From Paulownia fortunei (lineage: Eukaryota; Streptophyta; Magnoliopsida; Lamiales; Paulowniaceae), in contig CM033107.1 of assembly GCA_019321725.1 (NCBI GenBank), positions 124,001-188,000 of the forward strand: a DNA stretch of 64,000 bases, given 5' to 3'. A program made the translations under genes and the position numbers. Shown one piece after another: positions 40,801 to 55,800 of the stretch. How positions within the stretch are numbered: the stretch's first letter is position 1; each line of letters starts with the position of its first letter. The notes under the pieces were generated by a model. It saw only the letters and a program-made list of their open reading frames with translations, was not told the origin of the DNA and ran no database searches.

Positions 40801-43800
40801 AATACTGTGGTTTGATGGCAAAGTCTTGAAGAATAATTCTTACCTTCACTTAGGGGTTAAAAAAATATAATGAAAAAGCAGGCAACAACACAAACGATGA
40901 AGACATGTAATGTCTCCAGAGTGACTTCATAGCATGGAGAGGAAAGAAGGCCACTAGTTACCAAAGAGAGGAATGGAATAAACTGTGCATTATTTGGATT
41001 TTTTTTTTTTTTTTTTTTTTTTCGGTTTGGTTCGGGTGGGGGTGGGTGGGTGGGTTGGGGTTCTTATCAGTGAATAAGTCTCTGAACTCATACAAGTTGT
41101 GTATATTGGGGCGGGGAAAAAAAAGGATAAATATAAATATCTTAAACTTGACATCCTCCCACTCTCATCCACCCTTATGTTTCCCTCCTCTACTCATCAA
41201 AAGACAAAATACAGAAATTTCACAACATTCTTTCCTTCCCTTGCCCCCAGTAGAATGAATAGAAATTGCAATCCAAACAGGGGTTTAAACCCAATGATGT
41301 CAAATAGCAAGCATGGATCATAGGCACGTAGCTGTTAAAAAACAGTTAAGCTAATTCCAAATCAGCAAACCTAGACTTACATGCCACCATTAAGGTCAGT
41401 GGATCTCAGGCCACTAGAAGCATCTGGAGTTGATCGCAGGGATAAGTCAACATGGATTGTGCCCTTAATAGCACGATTAATTTCCAGAACTTTACATTTC
41501 ACGAACTGGCCTTCGTGATAACCAACAAGTGGGTTGGAGACCCATGAGTCTGTCAATTCAGTAAAATGAACCTTACCATAATGGTGCGGATCAATTTGGA
41601 CCAGCAATCCACCAACACCAGAAAGAATTTTAGAAATCCTTCCACCCACAACACTTTCTTCAACTAAATGGCACATTAAATGATGGCCAGAATCATTTTC
41701 TTTGAGTTCACCAGAACCATCAGCTGGTGCATGCAAGACCAGACGTAGTAACTTCTTCTCCTTATTCACACCGATTACATAACCTGAAAGAGCTTTGCCC
41801 ACATAAAACCGCTTTTGGAACTCGGCAAGTTCAGGGGGCTCACATGAAGAGTCAAGAATATACAACTGAGCCTTCACATCTCGAGATACAGACAGCCAGG
41901 CCCACTCAGAGTCAATCTTATACACAAAACCAGAAACACATTGTCCATATGAATAGTTGAACTCTTCAGAAGATAACCATTCATCTATTTCACTAGATCC
42001 TGTATGTGCAATGCAAATTGAATAAGTTAATCACCAAATTCCATGCAGGATCTTAAACATATTATATTGAGCAAAGATTTCAGAAACATGAAAGGAAGAA
42101 CATATGTCCAGAGACTCCAACGATTATAGATGGGGACAGAAAAAAACGCAGAGAGATTCCAAAGTAGTTTCGATAAGAAACCAAATGAAAGGCATCTATA
42201 AAAGCATGTATCAACCTTAATTGTCATAGTAATAGCTAACAACCTAGACCAAATGGAGCCAGAGGAAAATTGACGAAAAGAGTCATCTTAAGTGCTGTCC
42301 TAAAAAAACAAGCTAGCGAGCATCAAGTAGCACAAATCATAACAAGTGCAGATAAGGAGGCTGTGGCACGATCAATCAGAAAGAGAAGGAAAGTGGGAGT
42401 CACTCCACAAAAATTTTAGTCACTCCACAAAAGGAAAATACACATATTCACATATACATGTTTTCAATCTGTGTGCAGAACTACTGTAGACAAGCATTTA
42501 ATGAAAGCATTAAGAGGTTGTACAGAATTAGTGCTGATTTCCAATTAGGAGGAGGCATTCAGAGATTGGATAATTTTCAGAATGGAACTATTGCATAGTA
42601 CGTTTATATTGATGTGTTTCACTGTTTCACCATATCAAAAACTTCAAAAAATGTAGTCTAGTTCTAGGCTTCTGCATCAATTTTATGTTTGACTAAAAGC
42701 GAAGACCAATCTGCATATGCACAGCAGTTGGGATGATATCAAGAATGGAGAAGTGGCAAGAGCATCAGTCGATCAAAGAGAACAAGTACAGATATAGATA
42801 CCTGATTTCTCCATTTAGGAAGTAAGAGAAAACAAGTTTTTAATTGACAATATTGTGGTTAAATCTAAAAGCAGGCTTATAAACAATGAGAAAGACTCTG
42901 GGCATTGCAGGCTTAGATGGCTAAGTTGTAAGAGTGATCTTAAAGATTCATGTTTACGTTCGTCCACTGTTTGAAAAGAACTACAAATCAGATAGTTGCG
43001 ATTTTTTCCACTTAATATATCTATGGACAGCATTATCATGCTAAAGGTAAGCATCAAACGAATAACTTGGATAATGCTTACCCTTAAGCAAGGAAGGTTT
43101 GATGGATAATTCCCATCCATAACCTCCTTTAATGTTTTCTGGCTTACTACCCTTTGAAACAATCCTTGCTGTTAGTGTTTGCCCAATTCTGTAGTTACTA
43201 AAGGGACTTTCGGTAGAATTATCACCAGTTGCCTGCCAATAAACATCAAAATCATAACCACCACATGCCTTTTCAATATAGAAGCTTATACACAAAATAT
43301 ACGGTACATGTTTCCAACCGTAACAATCTAAGAAGCTAAAAGACTCCTCACCTCAGTAACATGTATTCTTCCATGGAATCCAGAACCAAATTTCACTCTG
43401 AGTTCAAGAGGCTTTATTTCAGTAACCTGAAAATCAACCAAAGGCACAAGACAATGAGACATTCAAGTCTAGGTAAAGAAATGAAAGGTCACAAAGGTTG
43501 CTGATATATAGCTAAAATTCAGTAAGTAATCTGCATTCCAGAGCTATGGGTCCCAACTCAGGATAATGAAATGATCCCCACCTCCGCCTGAACAAGAGAT
43601 CCAACATCATAGCTAGACTTCTTCTTTGCCCGCTTAGAACTGGATGTCTCCACACCATCACTTAAAGATTTGAGCAGAAGCAGCAATCTCCCACCCGTTG
43701 CAGGAGCTGGAAGAGCCATTACAGTGGCAGAGACACTGCACCCAAGAACAATAATTATAGAAACAATAAAATGAAAAAATCAACCTAGAAACTAAAAGTA

Positions 43801-46800
43801 GAAGGAACAAGCAAAATAGCAGTTGAAAACTATAGTTAGACAGGATTTTACATCATCAAAGAAAGGTATTCAGTTCAATAAATTGCACCCCAAAGGAAAT
43901 CGGAGTAGAAAGATGGGAAAAAAAATAAAAACCCAAAGACAACAGTAAGTGCAAAGAAACATTAATACAGCTTCAACTACATCATTTTCAAGAGCCTGTC
44001 ACTAAGCCAGGCATCTAAGCTATCAGAAGTTTGAACATAAAGCACAAGACTTTTCCTTCACTAGATGATTACAAAGACATACACTTGGTTATCCGAGCAA
44101 TTTTAACCATGTTCAAAAAGGCACCTTTCACGCTCGCAGCAAGATATTCAGGTTAATTTTTAGATGTTCAATAAGGATATATGTTGTCTTTGCAACCGAA
44201 GCAAGGCTCCCAAGCTCTAAAGATAGCCTCTGAATGCCTTTTCTTAGAGAAAGCGTGGGAATGCTGGAGTTGCTTCCAGATCACCAGTCAATGATGGTGG
44301 TGAAGGCAATCAGCTTATGAATACACTATAATATGAGATTTCAAATCAGAGGCCTTTTATATTTCTGTACGCTAAACATTTTAGAATGCAAACCACATTA
44401 TTTGATGTTTTATGTTTTACCTACCACAAATTCGCTATGCAGTGCATCAATGACTAATTTGTGCACACACTTGTCATGTCTGCTCAGGTAACTAGTTTTT
44501 TATTTTATTTTATTTTTAACTCTTTCCCCATTTTGACTGATACTTGATTAACTGTTCAATAGCTAACGTCAGACAGGCATAAGAAAATCCACATACAACA
44601 TGATCAGTTCAGCTCATATGCCCTCTGTCTGGTATTCAAAATGCACGATTACCTATTCAATAAATAATGTCAGACGTGCCTTCTTAAGCTGAATTCTGCT
44701 AAAATCAATGACAGGAAACACAATGACATCGTAGTCGTGCGTTTACCAGTTCTCTATCCACCAATGAACAGTGTTAAGTGCTACACCCCCCCCCCACCAC
44801 AACCCAATCCAAAAAAAAAAAAAAGTAGCAGTAGCAGTAGCAGTAGAAGAAGAAGAAGAAGAGGCAAATAAGTTAGCCACAAAGCTGCCAACCATGCGTT
44901 CGGAAAGCATTTGCAGAGTTACCTTCGTCCATGGGTAAATTGTTTAGGAGGTAATTTCTGAGTGTTGTAATCAGTCAGTGATGCGTAGCCTATGGTAAAA
45001 CTATAAGCTGGAAGTGAAAGAACCTGTTTAAAGGAAGGAAAAAAAAACATAAAAAAAAAGGTTTAGCATTCACGTGAATATCATCATTGAAGCATTAAAC
45101 AATATTAACATTAAAAGGGAAAGAAACACTTACCAAGTAATTTTCCTTCACAATCTCGACTACTGCATTTACTATTTGATTCACTTCCAACTCCTTATGG
45201 GCTTCTCTTTTGCGTTTCTGCAATTAGGAATAGTATAAATCAGAGGAATGCGAAAATACAGGATTAATGACCTCAGATAAAACAGAAATATATAAAACCT
45301 ATGAGACCTTACAAACACCAATGAAAGGCAATATATATATAAACAGCCAGCATAATTATAGAATGGAAACCATGCCTGAGGCTACATGGCAAAACACAAG
45401 GAAACCTTCCTGACATGATACTTGTTAAAAACTTAAAGGCAAACCTTCTTAAGAGTTTTTACAGTAGAGCTCTCTTCTTTTGATCTATTTATGAACTCTG
45501 GCTTCAAAGATAGATCCACAAGGCGTTCAATCTTCGAAACATCAAGAACTGCAGCTCGGATAACAGAATTGTTTTCCACGGTGGTTTCAGCCACTAACAA
45601 AGAATCATATCCTGAATGTCATTTTGAACAAGGCAATAACAAATGGTTTTTATAATTCTAGGGCAATGACTTACACTGATAATGTGAGATGAAGCCATAA
45701 ACATCATTGTATTCCTCAAAGCTGATAACAACACCAAAATCCTTAATTTCATGTACTTTTCCTTCAATAATACTGCAAATACCAAATCCATCAATCCATC
45801 TCAATCCAGGGCCTTCAGAGTCCAATACTTGCAGCTTCGCAATCTGATCAAAGCAGTAAGGTGAGCGCAGAATATGAACATAAAACAAGGATTACAAGTT
45901 CCTGCGAAATAAGTAGTTGAAAAAAAAAACATGGTAGGCAGAGAGGACAAATGGAGCGCCCAGGAAAATTCACACCCATGACTGTTAAGATGCCTGCCAT
46001 AAACCTCAAGACCTCAAGACCCAATTTCCTCCATTTTGTTACTATCCCTACCCATAAGATAAAAGGTAGAGTAAAGCAATTACTAGCATCAAAATTATGA
46101 CTCCTTAATCAATAGTTCAAAATGACTTGACAACTAGACAATAGAAAACCAACAGCGCCAAAGCAAAATTAGAATAATAAATTTAAAAGCCCATACCAAG
46201 CAAAAGTATTAGATTTGACAGGAGTTTGTACATAGAAACAAACTAATCAGTTAACCACCATGCAAAACACATTCCACTAGTTACTTAATAGAATTTTCAT
46301 CCGGACAAAAGAACAAAATCTGAATCACGTCTCTTCTCACAGTTTACACCAGAGAAATTTGTCAATGATTGACGGAATTTGGTTGTTACCTTCTCTTCCA
46401 AAAGAAAGTATTCTTGGATAAAAGATGCATCAGTCGAACAGCACAATGACTGCTTCAATGATAGTGTTATTCTACCCATCTCACCACTAACCTGGAAACA
46501 GATTAGAAAGAAAAGATTAAAAGAGAAAATCATGAAGTTACCATGTATAAACTAAGTTCTAATTTTGTGCCTACATCAAATATATTGCTGCGAACAGACT
46601 GTCCAACATAGAAGACCTCGGAAAGATCCGATCTTCTGTCATCAGTAGCCTACAAAACAACATCCCAGAAATCCAAAACTTAAAATAATAGCCAATTGCT
46701 CAGTTATATACAGATATTTAGAAGAGAAAAGAAACTACTTTTGATGTATACCTTGTTTTTGGGAGCAAAACCAGTTAAACGTCCAATAAAGCGAACAAAG

Positions 46801-49800
46801 CAGCCAGTTTCAATTATATTACATATGTAACCCTGGTATAGAAATGAATGTGAGCCGAGGATAACACGAAAAGCTGATAAACTCATGCTTTCAAAAGGTG
46901 AAATTTCATGATTGATATGCCAAATAAGGGTACATTCTGCCTGAATGAAAGCATTAGATTGAGAATGAAAAATATTGCAAGACAAGGCATCAAGACTAGG
47001 GGTTATACAATATCTCAAGCATTTTCGAAGGAAATACCGCAAAATGAAAGACAGAGCAACATTCTTACATGCACCACAGAGTGGGTACGGATTTGGCTAA
47101 CATCACCAGGAAGCTGTTGGGTTGAGTTAACTAGTGAATACTTGGCAGTAAGTAAAAGATTGTTTCCTTCAATATCTGCATGATTATAATATCAAATAGA
47201 AAACACTCAATCATCAGAAAGTCAAACTCGATTCTCAAACTGTTCATTTTACTCTAAATAAAAGTCAGTCGTGTATCCATCTATGTTTGCAAAACAGGCA
47301 CAAGAGATTCAGAAGATACTGTGTGTGGTTCATTGCTCCTAAAGTTGTTATGCAAATACGAATGGCACCCATGCTACATCTTATTTGCTAATTTTTTTCT
47401 CATGTAGGCGTAGACCTCATTTTCCAGTTCTCGTCTTTTAATAAGGCTAGGAAAGGAGAGGATGTAGGGACCAAAGATTTCACAGAAAAGTTACTGTGAC
47501 ATAAATTACAGAAGAAAGCAACTCTCTTAGCTAGATCAATAACAAAAGGTGATGAAGGAAACACAATGGGTGATTACCAAGAACCAATAGTTCATCAAAG
47601 TGGTATCCTGGTTTCATGACAGACATCATTAGAGCAGCAAGGCCTGTTGCAGTGAAAAACCAAAATCAAATACAAGCATACATGTATGGGGAAAATCAGG
47701 AGCAGAAATAACCAGCAACATCATGGGACCTGTAGAATCATAGGGACAAGCAGACATAGCGGGTGGGAATTCAACAAGAAATCAAGAAACTCTATATTAA
47801 CAAGGCTGTCGAGATACCATGGTGGTCTGCCAAATGTTCAAGAGAGATGGTGCCTTTCATGTAACTTGAGGCATTGACGTCCACTACTATTGCGTGAGGT
47901 GTTATACACTCGACAACTCCAGAGACTAGGCTGCCTGGTTTCACACTCTCATCCTCTGACGCCCTATGAAATTTTTTAATACAAAAATGGAAATAAAAAC
48001 AATAACAACAAACTTCAGATGAATTAATCAATTGCATATATGTAAGAAACAGAAGAGGTAAACAAATACCACATTTTGAGGAACGAAGTGGTCAAGATAG
48101 ACAAACCGTTTATATATCGTTCACATTTTGGAAAAAAAAAAAAAGGATGTAATGCAGCACAAATTCCAATTAAAGAAGCAAGAAAAGTACAAACCAATTA
48201 AAAAAAATTCACCACTACATATGAAATGTATACTAAAGAAACCATAAATGCTTCTGCTACAACATTGCAGGCTTCTAAATAAGTTACAACTTTACTTGTA
48301 ATGTGAAGCAAAAGACATTTACACCTATTAAAGCAAAAGGAATCGTGTACATAAGTTACATGAGAAATCCACACTTTGCAGCTTCTCATTTGATAGAGAA
48401 ATCATTGGGAGCATTCAGCTTTAAATTTTACCCCCACAAAGAAAACATATAAGTGTGAAATTTTTATGCATAAAAATACAAAATAGACAAAAATTGCAGA
48501 ATAATAATGGATAACTTGAAAAGACCAGAACATGATAACATTTTTCCTTAGTAAAATAATTTCTCAGATACTATTTGGACATATTATGGCCTTGAAAGCA
48601 AATATCACAAAGATCAAAAGAAACAAACCTTGTAGGTGTCATGTTGAAACTGAGGTTTATTCGGCGTGAAGCAGGAATACATTTTACAACTCTACACTTG
48701 ACAACTTGTTCAACATGATACATGGAACTTATGTCACTACCCGGACCCAAACCAAGTTCAGATCTGCAACAAGGAGCGACTTATTATTTAATGTAATGTG
48801 AAATCATCAAATCAAGCAGGTCAGCATTAATATGTGATTTCAGACAAATTGTTTGATGGCATCGAGGGTGATCAGAGTAGCATAGAAGAGGAAAAATGCA
48901 AATCATTCGCACTCATCTATGATACAGACTATTTTGAAGAAACTTCTGATGCTCTTTTTACACAAGATAGACAATCAAAAAGACAAATATTTAATAAAAT
49001 GAACAAATGAAATATCTAAAGCATGTATTTTAAAGAAAAGTGCATAGGAGATATCCATTTGAGCCTCCATGATCTAGCTATGGTATTCATCCAATACAAG
49101 AAGTAAAAAGGGCCAATGATGCAGCAGGGTGGCAAAAGAAAGAGATACTAATGAGATAACACATGAATAGTTCTTGAACAGGATTCAACATATTACCATC
49201 TGCCCATACAAAGCAGAGTAGCTCTTAGATACGGAGAAAGCTCAATCAGAAAGGGAGTGCTTAAACAACAAATTAAACTTGAGGGGGGAATTGTGAAATA
49301 CATCTAAACTGAAGATTACAAAATAAGAACTCATACTGGCAAATGCAGATGAGGAAAACACTTGACATTGGGACAAGATGATATCAACCAGTCGAATAAA
49401 TTATATGACGAATACGATAGATCATCACGGTTTCTAAAGAATATACTACCAGAAACAATTTTAACCGTAACACTCTTCCCTCAAGACAACTAAAAGAAAA
49501 AAGGTGTGCTTCAACAAGCAACTCGAATATCAAGAAGTTAAGTGAATGCTTTGAACTGTTTTTCTTGAAGCAGTTTGGCCAATTTGGAGTAGCATGTTGA
49601 TATGCAGAGGGAAATACTCATTAGAATGGTGGAGGGAGAGTTGTCACAGTACTTTCAAGAGCTTATCAGTTCAAAGGTCTGCGCAGTACTTTCAAGAGCG
49701 GATCAGTTCAAAGGTCTGCATCCAAGTTGGCTCTGCCAGTAAATATTCAACACCTCTAGCAGTATAGGAGCAAGTGAATGCGTCATAAGAATGGCAGGGG

Positions 49801-52800
49801 AAATTATAGTATTAGTGGGGGATGCTATTCAAAGGCTGCCAAGTGGGACTCAGGATTATCTTTTGTTTTGAACTTGAATTAGGAATGGTTTTCAACTTCT
49901 ATGCATACAAAGTTTTCTTTCTCACATGCAAATGAACGTGTTATTCCATACTCTGGAATAAGAGTTTATAATTTCTCATTGATACAAAGCAGTGGGGTCC
50001 ATATATCTAAATCTGTTCTACTAGATGCACCGCTTTGGTGGGATATATACTGATCTCCCTTTGTTTTCTTGTTTGTGTTAGGGTACAATAGGTCCTTGTG
50101 TCCAACCTTTTAGAGGGACAGACTCCTATGCTTATATTTTCACATAATTCATGCACCATTGAAGAGGTTGACAAATATCATAACCATTAGAAACTTGATG
50201 CGTGATGATTTCTAACATGTGATTGAAGGTGTAAATCGTACTTGGATATCTCATTCCCTGTAAACAGGCTAGACATAATTAATTATCAACCTATGGACAT
50301 ATTGAATCCTTACATATTTAAGGTATTAATTGATTGCTTATAAGAAAGTCTTCATAACAATTTTTCCTCTAAGCATTCAGAATTCTGTATTGTTAATCTG
50401 TAAGCTATGGGTCATCTTTTGGGCCAAGGTTGAGTTACTTGAGTTGGAATCAGTAATGATTGCTGATAGATGATAATAGAATACTTATGTCGTACATCCA
50501 TCTTTCCGAAATAAAATTATGCTTCAAATTTCATATTGGTGACAACTCAATTTTTAACTTTATATCTTCAGCCAATATGTCAGTAAATAACTCCAACAAA
50601 ACAAATCTTACCCTACATTTAATAAGTGGTTAAGAAACAAATATTGTAAAGCAAACAACAAAATTTCCTCTTGGAACCATCATAGAGTGGCCTTCGATCT
50701 TGTCTGGCATGAATCGTGGCCCTGAATACCTTCAAGTTGTCAATATAAGATATGCTTATGCCAAAAGAAATTCTACATCAGATTGGCACTAGGTAGCTTA
50801 CTTTGTTGCTATTTTTAATCATAAAGTCCCAAGAACAATTTTTGGGTATAATCAACAATCTTGCATGTATAGAAAGATGTATAGATAGAATAAACTGGTC
50901 TATAATCGTATATGCTAATTCTATTTTCTTATTGGATTTCAGCTCAGAATAGGCAGGATGCAGCATTAGTGCGTCTTTATTTCTATCCTAGATAGCACAT
51001 GTAAAAGAATGAACACTGTATTTCTATCGTGCTGGTTTTGCGAGGAAATGCCCCTCTAGATATAATTTGCTCACTCTTTTTCATGGGATAATGTAATAAC
51101 TTAAACTGCTGATCAAGTAACACTTAATAGACAAACTGATAAACAACAAGTCAATATGCTCAAGAAAATAATATCACGCAACAATATCCATGAGATATGA
51201 TTCTGAAGTGCTCTGTGACTGACCTGGGGGCAAATCCTTGAACCCCATTGTAGAACCGAACAAAGCATCCATGCTTCTCAATCTTTGTAATCCACCCATG
51301 AGTGACTAACCCATCAGTTGCGTCAGCATAAGAACTAAGAATCTCTAGCTTTGACTTCACCTGAAATAATAATTCCAATACAAATACATTTAGGGAAGCA
51401 AAACAACATAAATTCAAGAAATAAGAAAAAGCATGTGTAATGTGAAAACTGATAGACCAGACCCTCTCCCTCAAATAGAAGGGCTGGGAAACACACAATC
51501 TGCCATTACGTGCCCACTGACTCCATGAACTGAAAAATCAACAAAAACCAACTGCACATAATAACTTTGACCTTTTACAGCAAAAGAACCATGGACACAC
51601 AAAACGACACAAAACCGTGGAATGAGCTTAAGACACCAATAGTTTGACTTGAACAGTTTCCCACTGCAGGATGAAGTTGTGATTCAATCACTTGAGTATA
51701 GACCAAGTCCTCTTCCCAAGTTGTACTGTTTAACCAAAGCTTAATATTACAACTTTTATATATCTCCATGCTCTTTTGACACCCTCAACAACACTTTTCA
51801 AACCCGACCGAATGTTTATATCTGTAGGCTAGACACAGACACAACTTTTAATGCAAGGATAAAATCCATAAGTGAAAGATATCAACCTCGAGCCTTAGAA
51901 CTTTTCCGAAAAGCTTAAGTCAAATAGAGTGGCATAGCATAGACCAGGCTATAGCTAAAAATATATAGAAAGAAAGGAAGAAGATTTGAGTAAATTCAAC
52001 AAAATGCGGCCAGGAGAAAGCTTACAAGAGTTTTCTTGTGTGTAACAGTGATTCTCTTGGATTTACAACCAAGAACACGAAAAACTAACTCAACTCCAAC
52101 CTGCAAAACGTAAATAGATGAATCACCAATTAGAATCAGGACAAAGGATCAATAAACCATTTTAATCCACACAAATGCAGAAAATGCTCTTGCAAGACAA
52201 ACATATTTAACAACCTGAAACTTTTTCCTAGGCTTTGCGATTTCAAACTCTGACATATGACGCAGAGGGCATAGAGCTTTCACACCACTAGCAAATTGCA
52301 CAATAGCACCAAAACTGTCAACCGCAATGACCTTAGCTTTTACCACCATTCCCGGCTTTACATCAGAGTGAGTGAAAACTAAACCTTCAAAGGCACTAGT
52401 CTGTTTAAAAGAAATAGAAATGAATTACACATCCAGCATATTTGTACCAACTTGCTTTAAATTTAAGAATAAGACACTATTGTTGCATATTACACAAAGC
52501 ATTCCCATAAACATCAAAGAGGATAAAGAAGAATATCTGTCATCAGACAGTCACCATATATTGCTCCTGGTCACACTTGAGCTGGTCTAATCCCCTCATG
52601 TCTCTCTCTAACAAACATTGTTGACTTCTCATTCATGAAACAAATCGCAGTATAAGGCTCCAGATGCCATCATGTCTCCTGATTTCCATCAATTTAATTG
52701 AAGGATCAATAACAATAACGTTAAGCTTCTCTGATTTAATATCTTATTTTATTAAACGCGTGTTGTCCACCCCCATAATTTACTCAATACTCAGTAAATG

Positions 52801-55800
52801 GAAAATTTGTTTCTCAAGATTACTTTTCCACAACATTTTCTGCCAGCTTTTCCACCAATTTCAAAATATACAGATGATGTTGGTATTTGGAGGTATTTCA
52901 CAAGATTAATTGGTTAGTATATGCTTTGTTCTCTGCAAGCACACATTTAACCTGTGACACATACAAAGAAGGGTATTATTGATCAATGGAGCACAAACAA
53001 CCTTTAAAATACCAGTTGCAAGCCCTTCCAAGTGTCTATATCCAAGTATCCTGACACGGACACGGCTTCCTTCCTTAAAACTCTTATCCAATTTTACAAC
53101 TTCCTTGTCAGCAACATCAGCTACCTGAAATCCTCACGATAAGATTACCACTAACAGATCAAGTTACAGACAGAATATCCACAAGTATAAGAAGTAAAAT
53201 TAATCAACTTACATTGACATAAGCTGGGGTTGGAACTGGTAAAGTAGGAATTTCCAGAAGAAGGCCTGACCCCTTATCAACCCTGACTACTTTAGATTGA
53301 TCAAAGATATCGCCGATTTTAACAAGCTGCTTAACATATAAGTTCATATCAGGAAAGAAGAATTGATCACATTTCTTTTAATTTTTCTCTTCCTTTATTT
53401 AGATAGGATCATGAAAGGGACGTTGAGAAAGGGGGTTTAATAGAACAACTGCAGATGGAGCAAAGGCAAGCAGCTAAAGCATGCTACCCAAGAAATAGTT
53501 GACTTGGACTTGAATACACAAATATATTGAGTATATTGACGAGCTGAAAAGATAGTATAAAAAATGACGTGCTAATAGTGTACAAGGTAAAACAAACTTA
53601 CAGATGGTGGAGACTTATTACTGACTAGGTGAGGATTCAATGTTAACCCAACAGCCCTAGTTGAAGGATCAATAAACAAGATCCGAGCATTGAGCTATAC
53701 AACAACAAAAAAAGAGTGAATTACCAACCTGAACACTCACTGAAACTAAAAAAAAATGCAAAATTAGTTAGATGACAAAAAAGTCCAATAGAATTCCAGA
53801 TTTATACAAGCTCATGGCATACTTGGGAGTTTCAAGAAGAACATAGAACTATGTAATTTAATGCATGATGTGGCTCATATGTAAACTTCAATACAGGACT
53901 ATTAGAACCACAGGGAAGAGGAATTCAATGATTCTCCATCCCATAGCACTCTAGACCAGCTGATATATGCTTGTGTTGGATGCCACAGGTTTTATGGAAC
54001 TTTTTGAATAGTAATAGAATAAAACACGATTTCCCATACAATCTAAACAAAATGGACAAAGGCATTACCTTCATATTTTTGGAATAATCATTCTTCCAGT
54101 TTGCAGAGGGAAAAGTTTTATCTAAATTAAATAAATCAACCTGCATTATGAAGAAAGACAAATCATATGAAAGACAAAAATAGAATATGTTGCTAATAGT
54201 TTGATCATAACAAAAATGATTCAGACATACAGTTCCAGTAAAGTAAGTAAGGAAGGAAAACATGATGCCATTTTCGAGGGTTGACTGCACACGAGCATTA
54301 ACCATCATGCCTGGAACGAGAAGATCTATTGAAATACCCTTAAGCTCCTTGGTCTGCATGGATACCGGTAAATTAGTAAAAGGACAACATACCAGTGCAG
54401 TTAAAGAAGTTGGCAACTTGGCATGGCAACAAAAAGGAACATACCACACATTTTGAAACCATGTCAGGGTCGGAACTCAAATGGACTACCTTCCGAGCTC
54501 TGTCTATACTTTTAACAATCCCTTGTAAAAGCTGGCCCATGCTTACTTCAATATTTTTCCTCTCTGCAATATAAGAGGAAATAGGCGATCAAGCATCTAG
54601 TAAAGAAAAACTCAACTCTTATTCCACAAAATGTCACTTATGGTTTTTAGTACTCTATTCTGAAAGACATTCTCTAATTTATTGGAATCATCTTGATGCA
54701 AAAACAAAGATGCAGACAAGTCACAATTAATGCACTAAGTCAAATACTGTACTTGAAGTTCAATCATCAGTGCCAAGGGAAACTAAGAAGCTGTGCCTGA
54801 CTAGGATCCAAAACTCAGTTAACTAGTATGATGATACAGAACTAACAAAATCTATTTCATAGGATAAAAGATGCATAACATACAAACTTCTGCCAAAGGC
54901 AATTAAGTATTCCCCTCAAATTGCTCATCTCAAACTACACTTCAAACCTCCAGAAAACCTAACTAAGTGCAACTTCAAATGGTCACTACTGTTTTTATTA
55001 TAATTCTGTCTTCGAGCAAAATATATGTTAAACAATTGGCAGAAACATGGTGGACTATCGATTACCAGATTGGTTGTGTTTTGGCATAAATCCTGCAAAA
55101 GAAGGCAATCCAAAATGAAGTAGAAAACCATGATCCTCAATGCTTTTCACGTACGAACTTAGCACCTGTATATCACAGGAGACATATAAAAGTTTGTTAA
55201 CTTACAACCTGTTACATAATCTAGAGAAACATATGACTGCCTTGTAGTAAAAGGAAAGCAAGCACTTCCTCCACCCAAAAAACCAAACAGAAAAATAAGA
55301 AATAAACTAAACAAAACAAAAAAAGACCATAAGGAGCATCAAAAGAAGAATCGGAAAATCCAGTGAAAAGCATTTCCTCGCCTTAACAAGCCAAAAGGAC
55401 TCCACATAAAGGAAATCCTAACTTTGTCACTTTTAAATAGAATTACTTCCTACCTACCGAAAGAACTCTATTAGGAGAGAGTGCCGAGGTCAGCCTTTCC
55501 TATATTACCACAAAAATGACACAATTAACACAAATAAATCATTTGATTCTGACACTTTAAACTTGCCATCTGATTTCTTGCTGTCTTAGGTAACGATAAA
55601 AACATTATGTAGGAAATATGCAAATCCAAGAGAGCAAAAGGATTACTAGAACATTTATTAAAATTAGCGTACAAAAGAAAAGGAACAACTGCAAAGAAGA
55701 TATCCGATCAAATAGCTCAATTATTGTTATGACAAAGAAGCATAATCTCAGTACCCTAATAATCAGAGCAGCTGCCGACTCTTATTATACAGTGGAAGAC

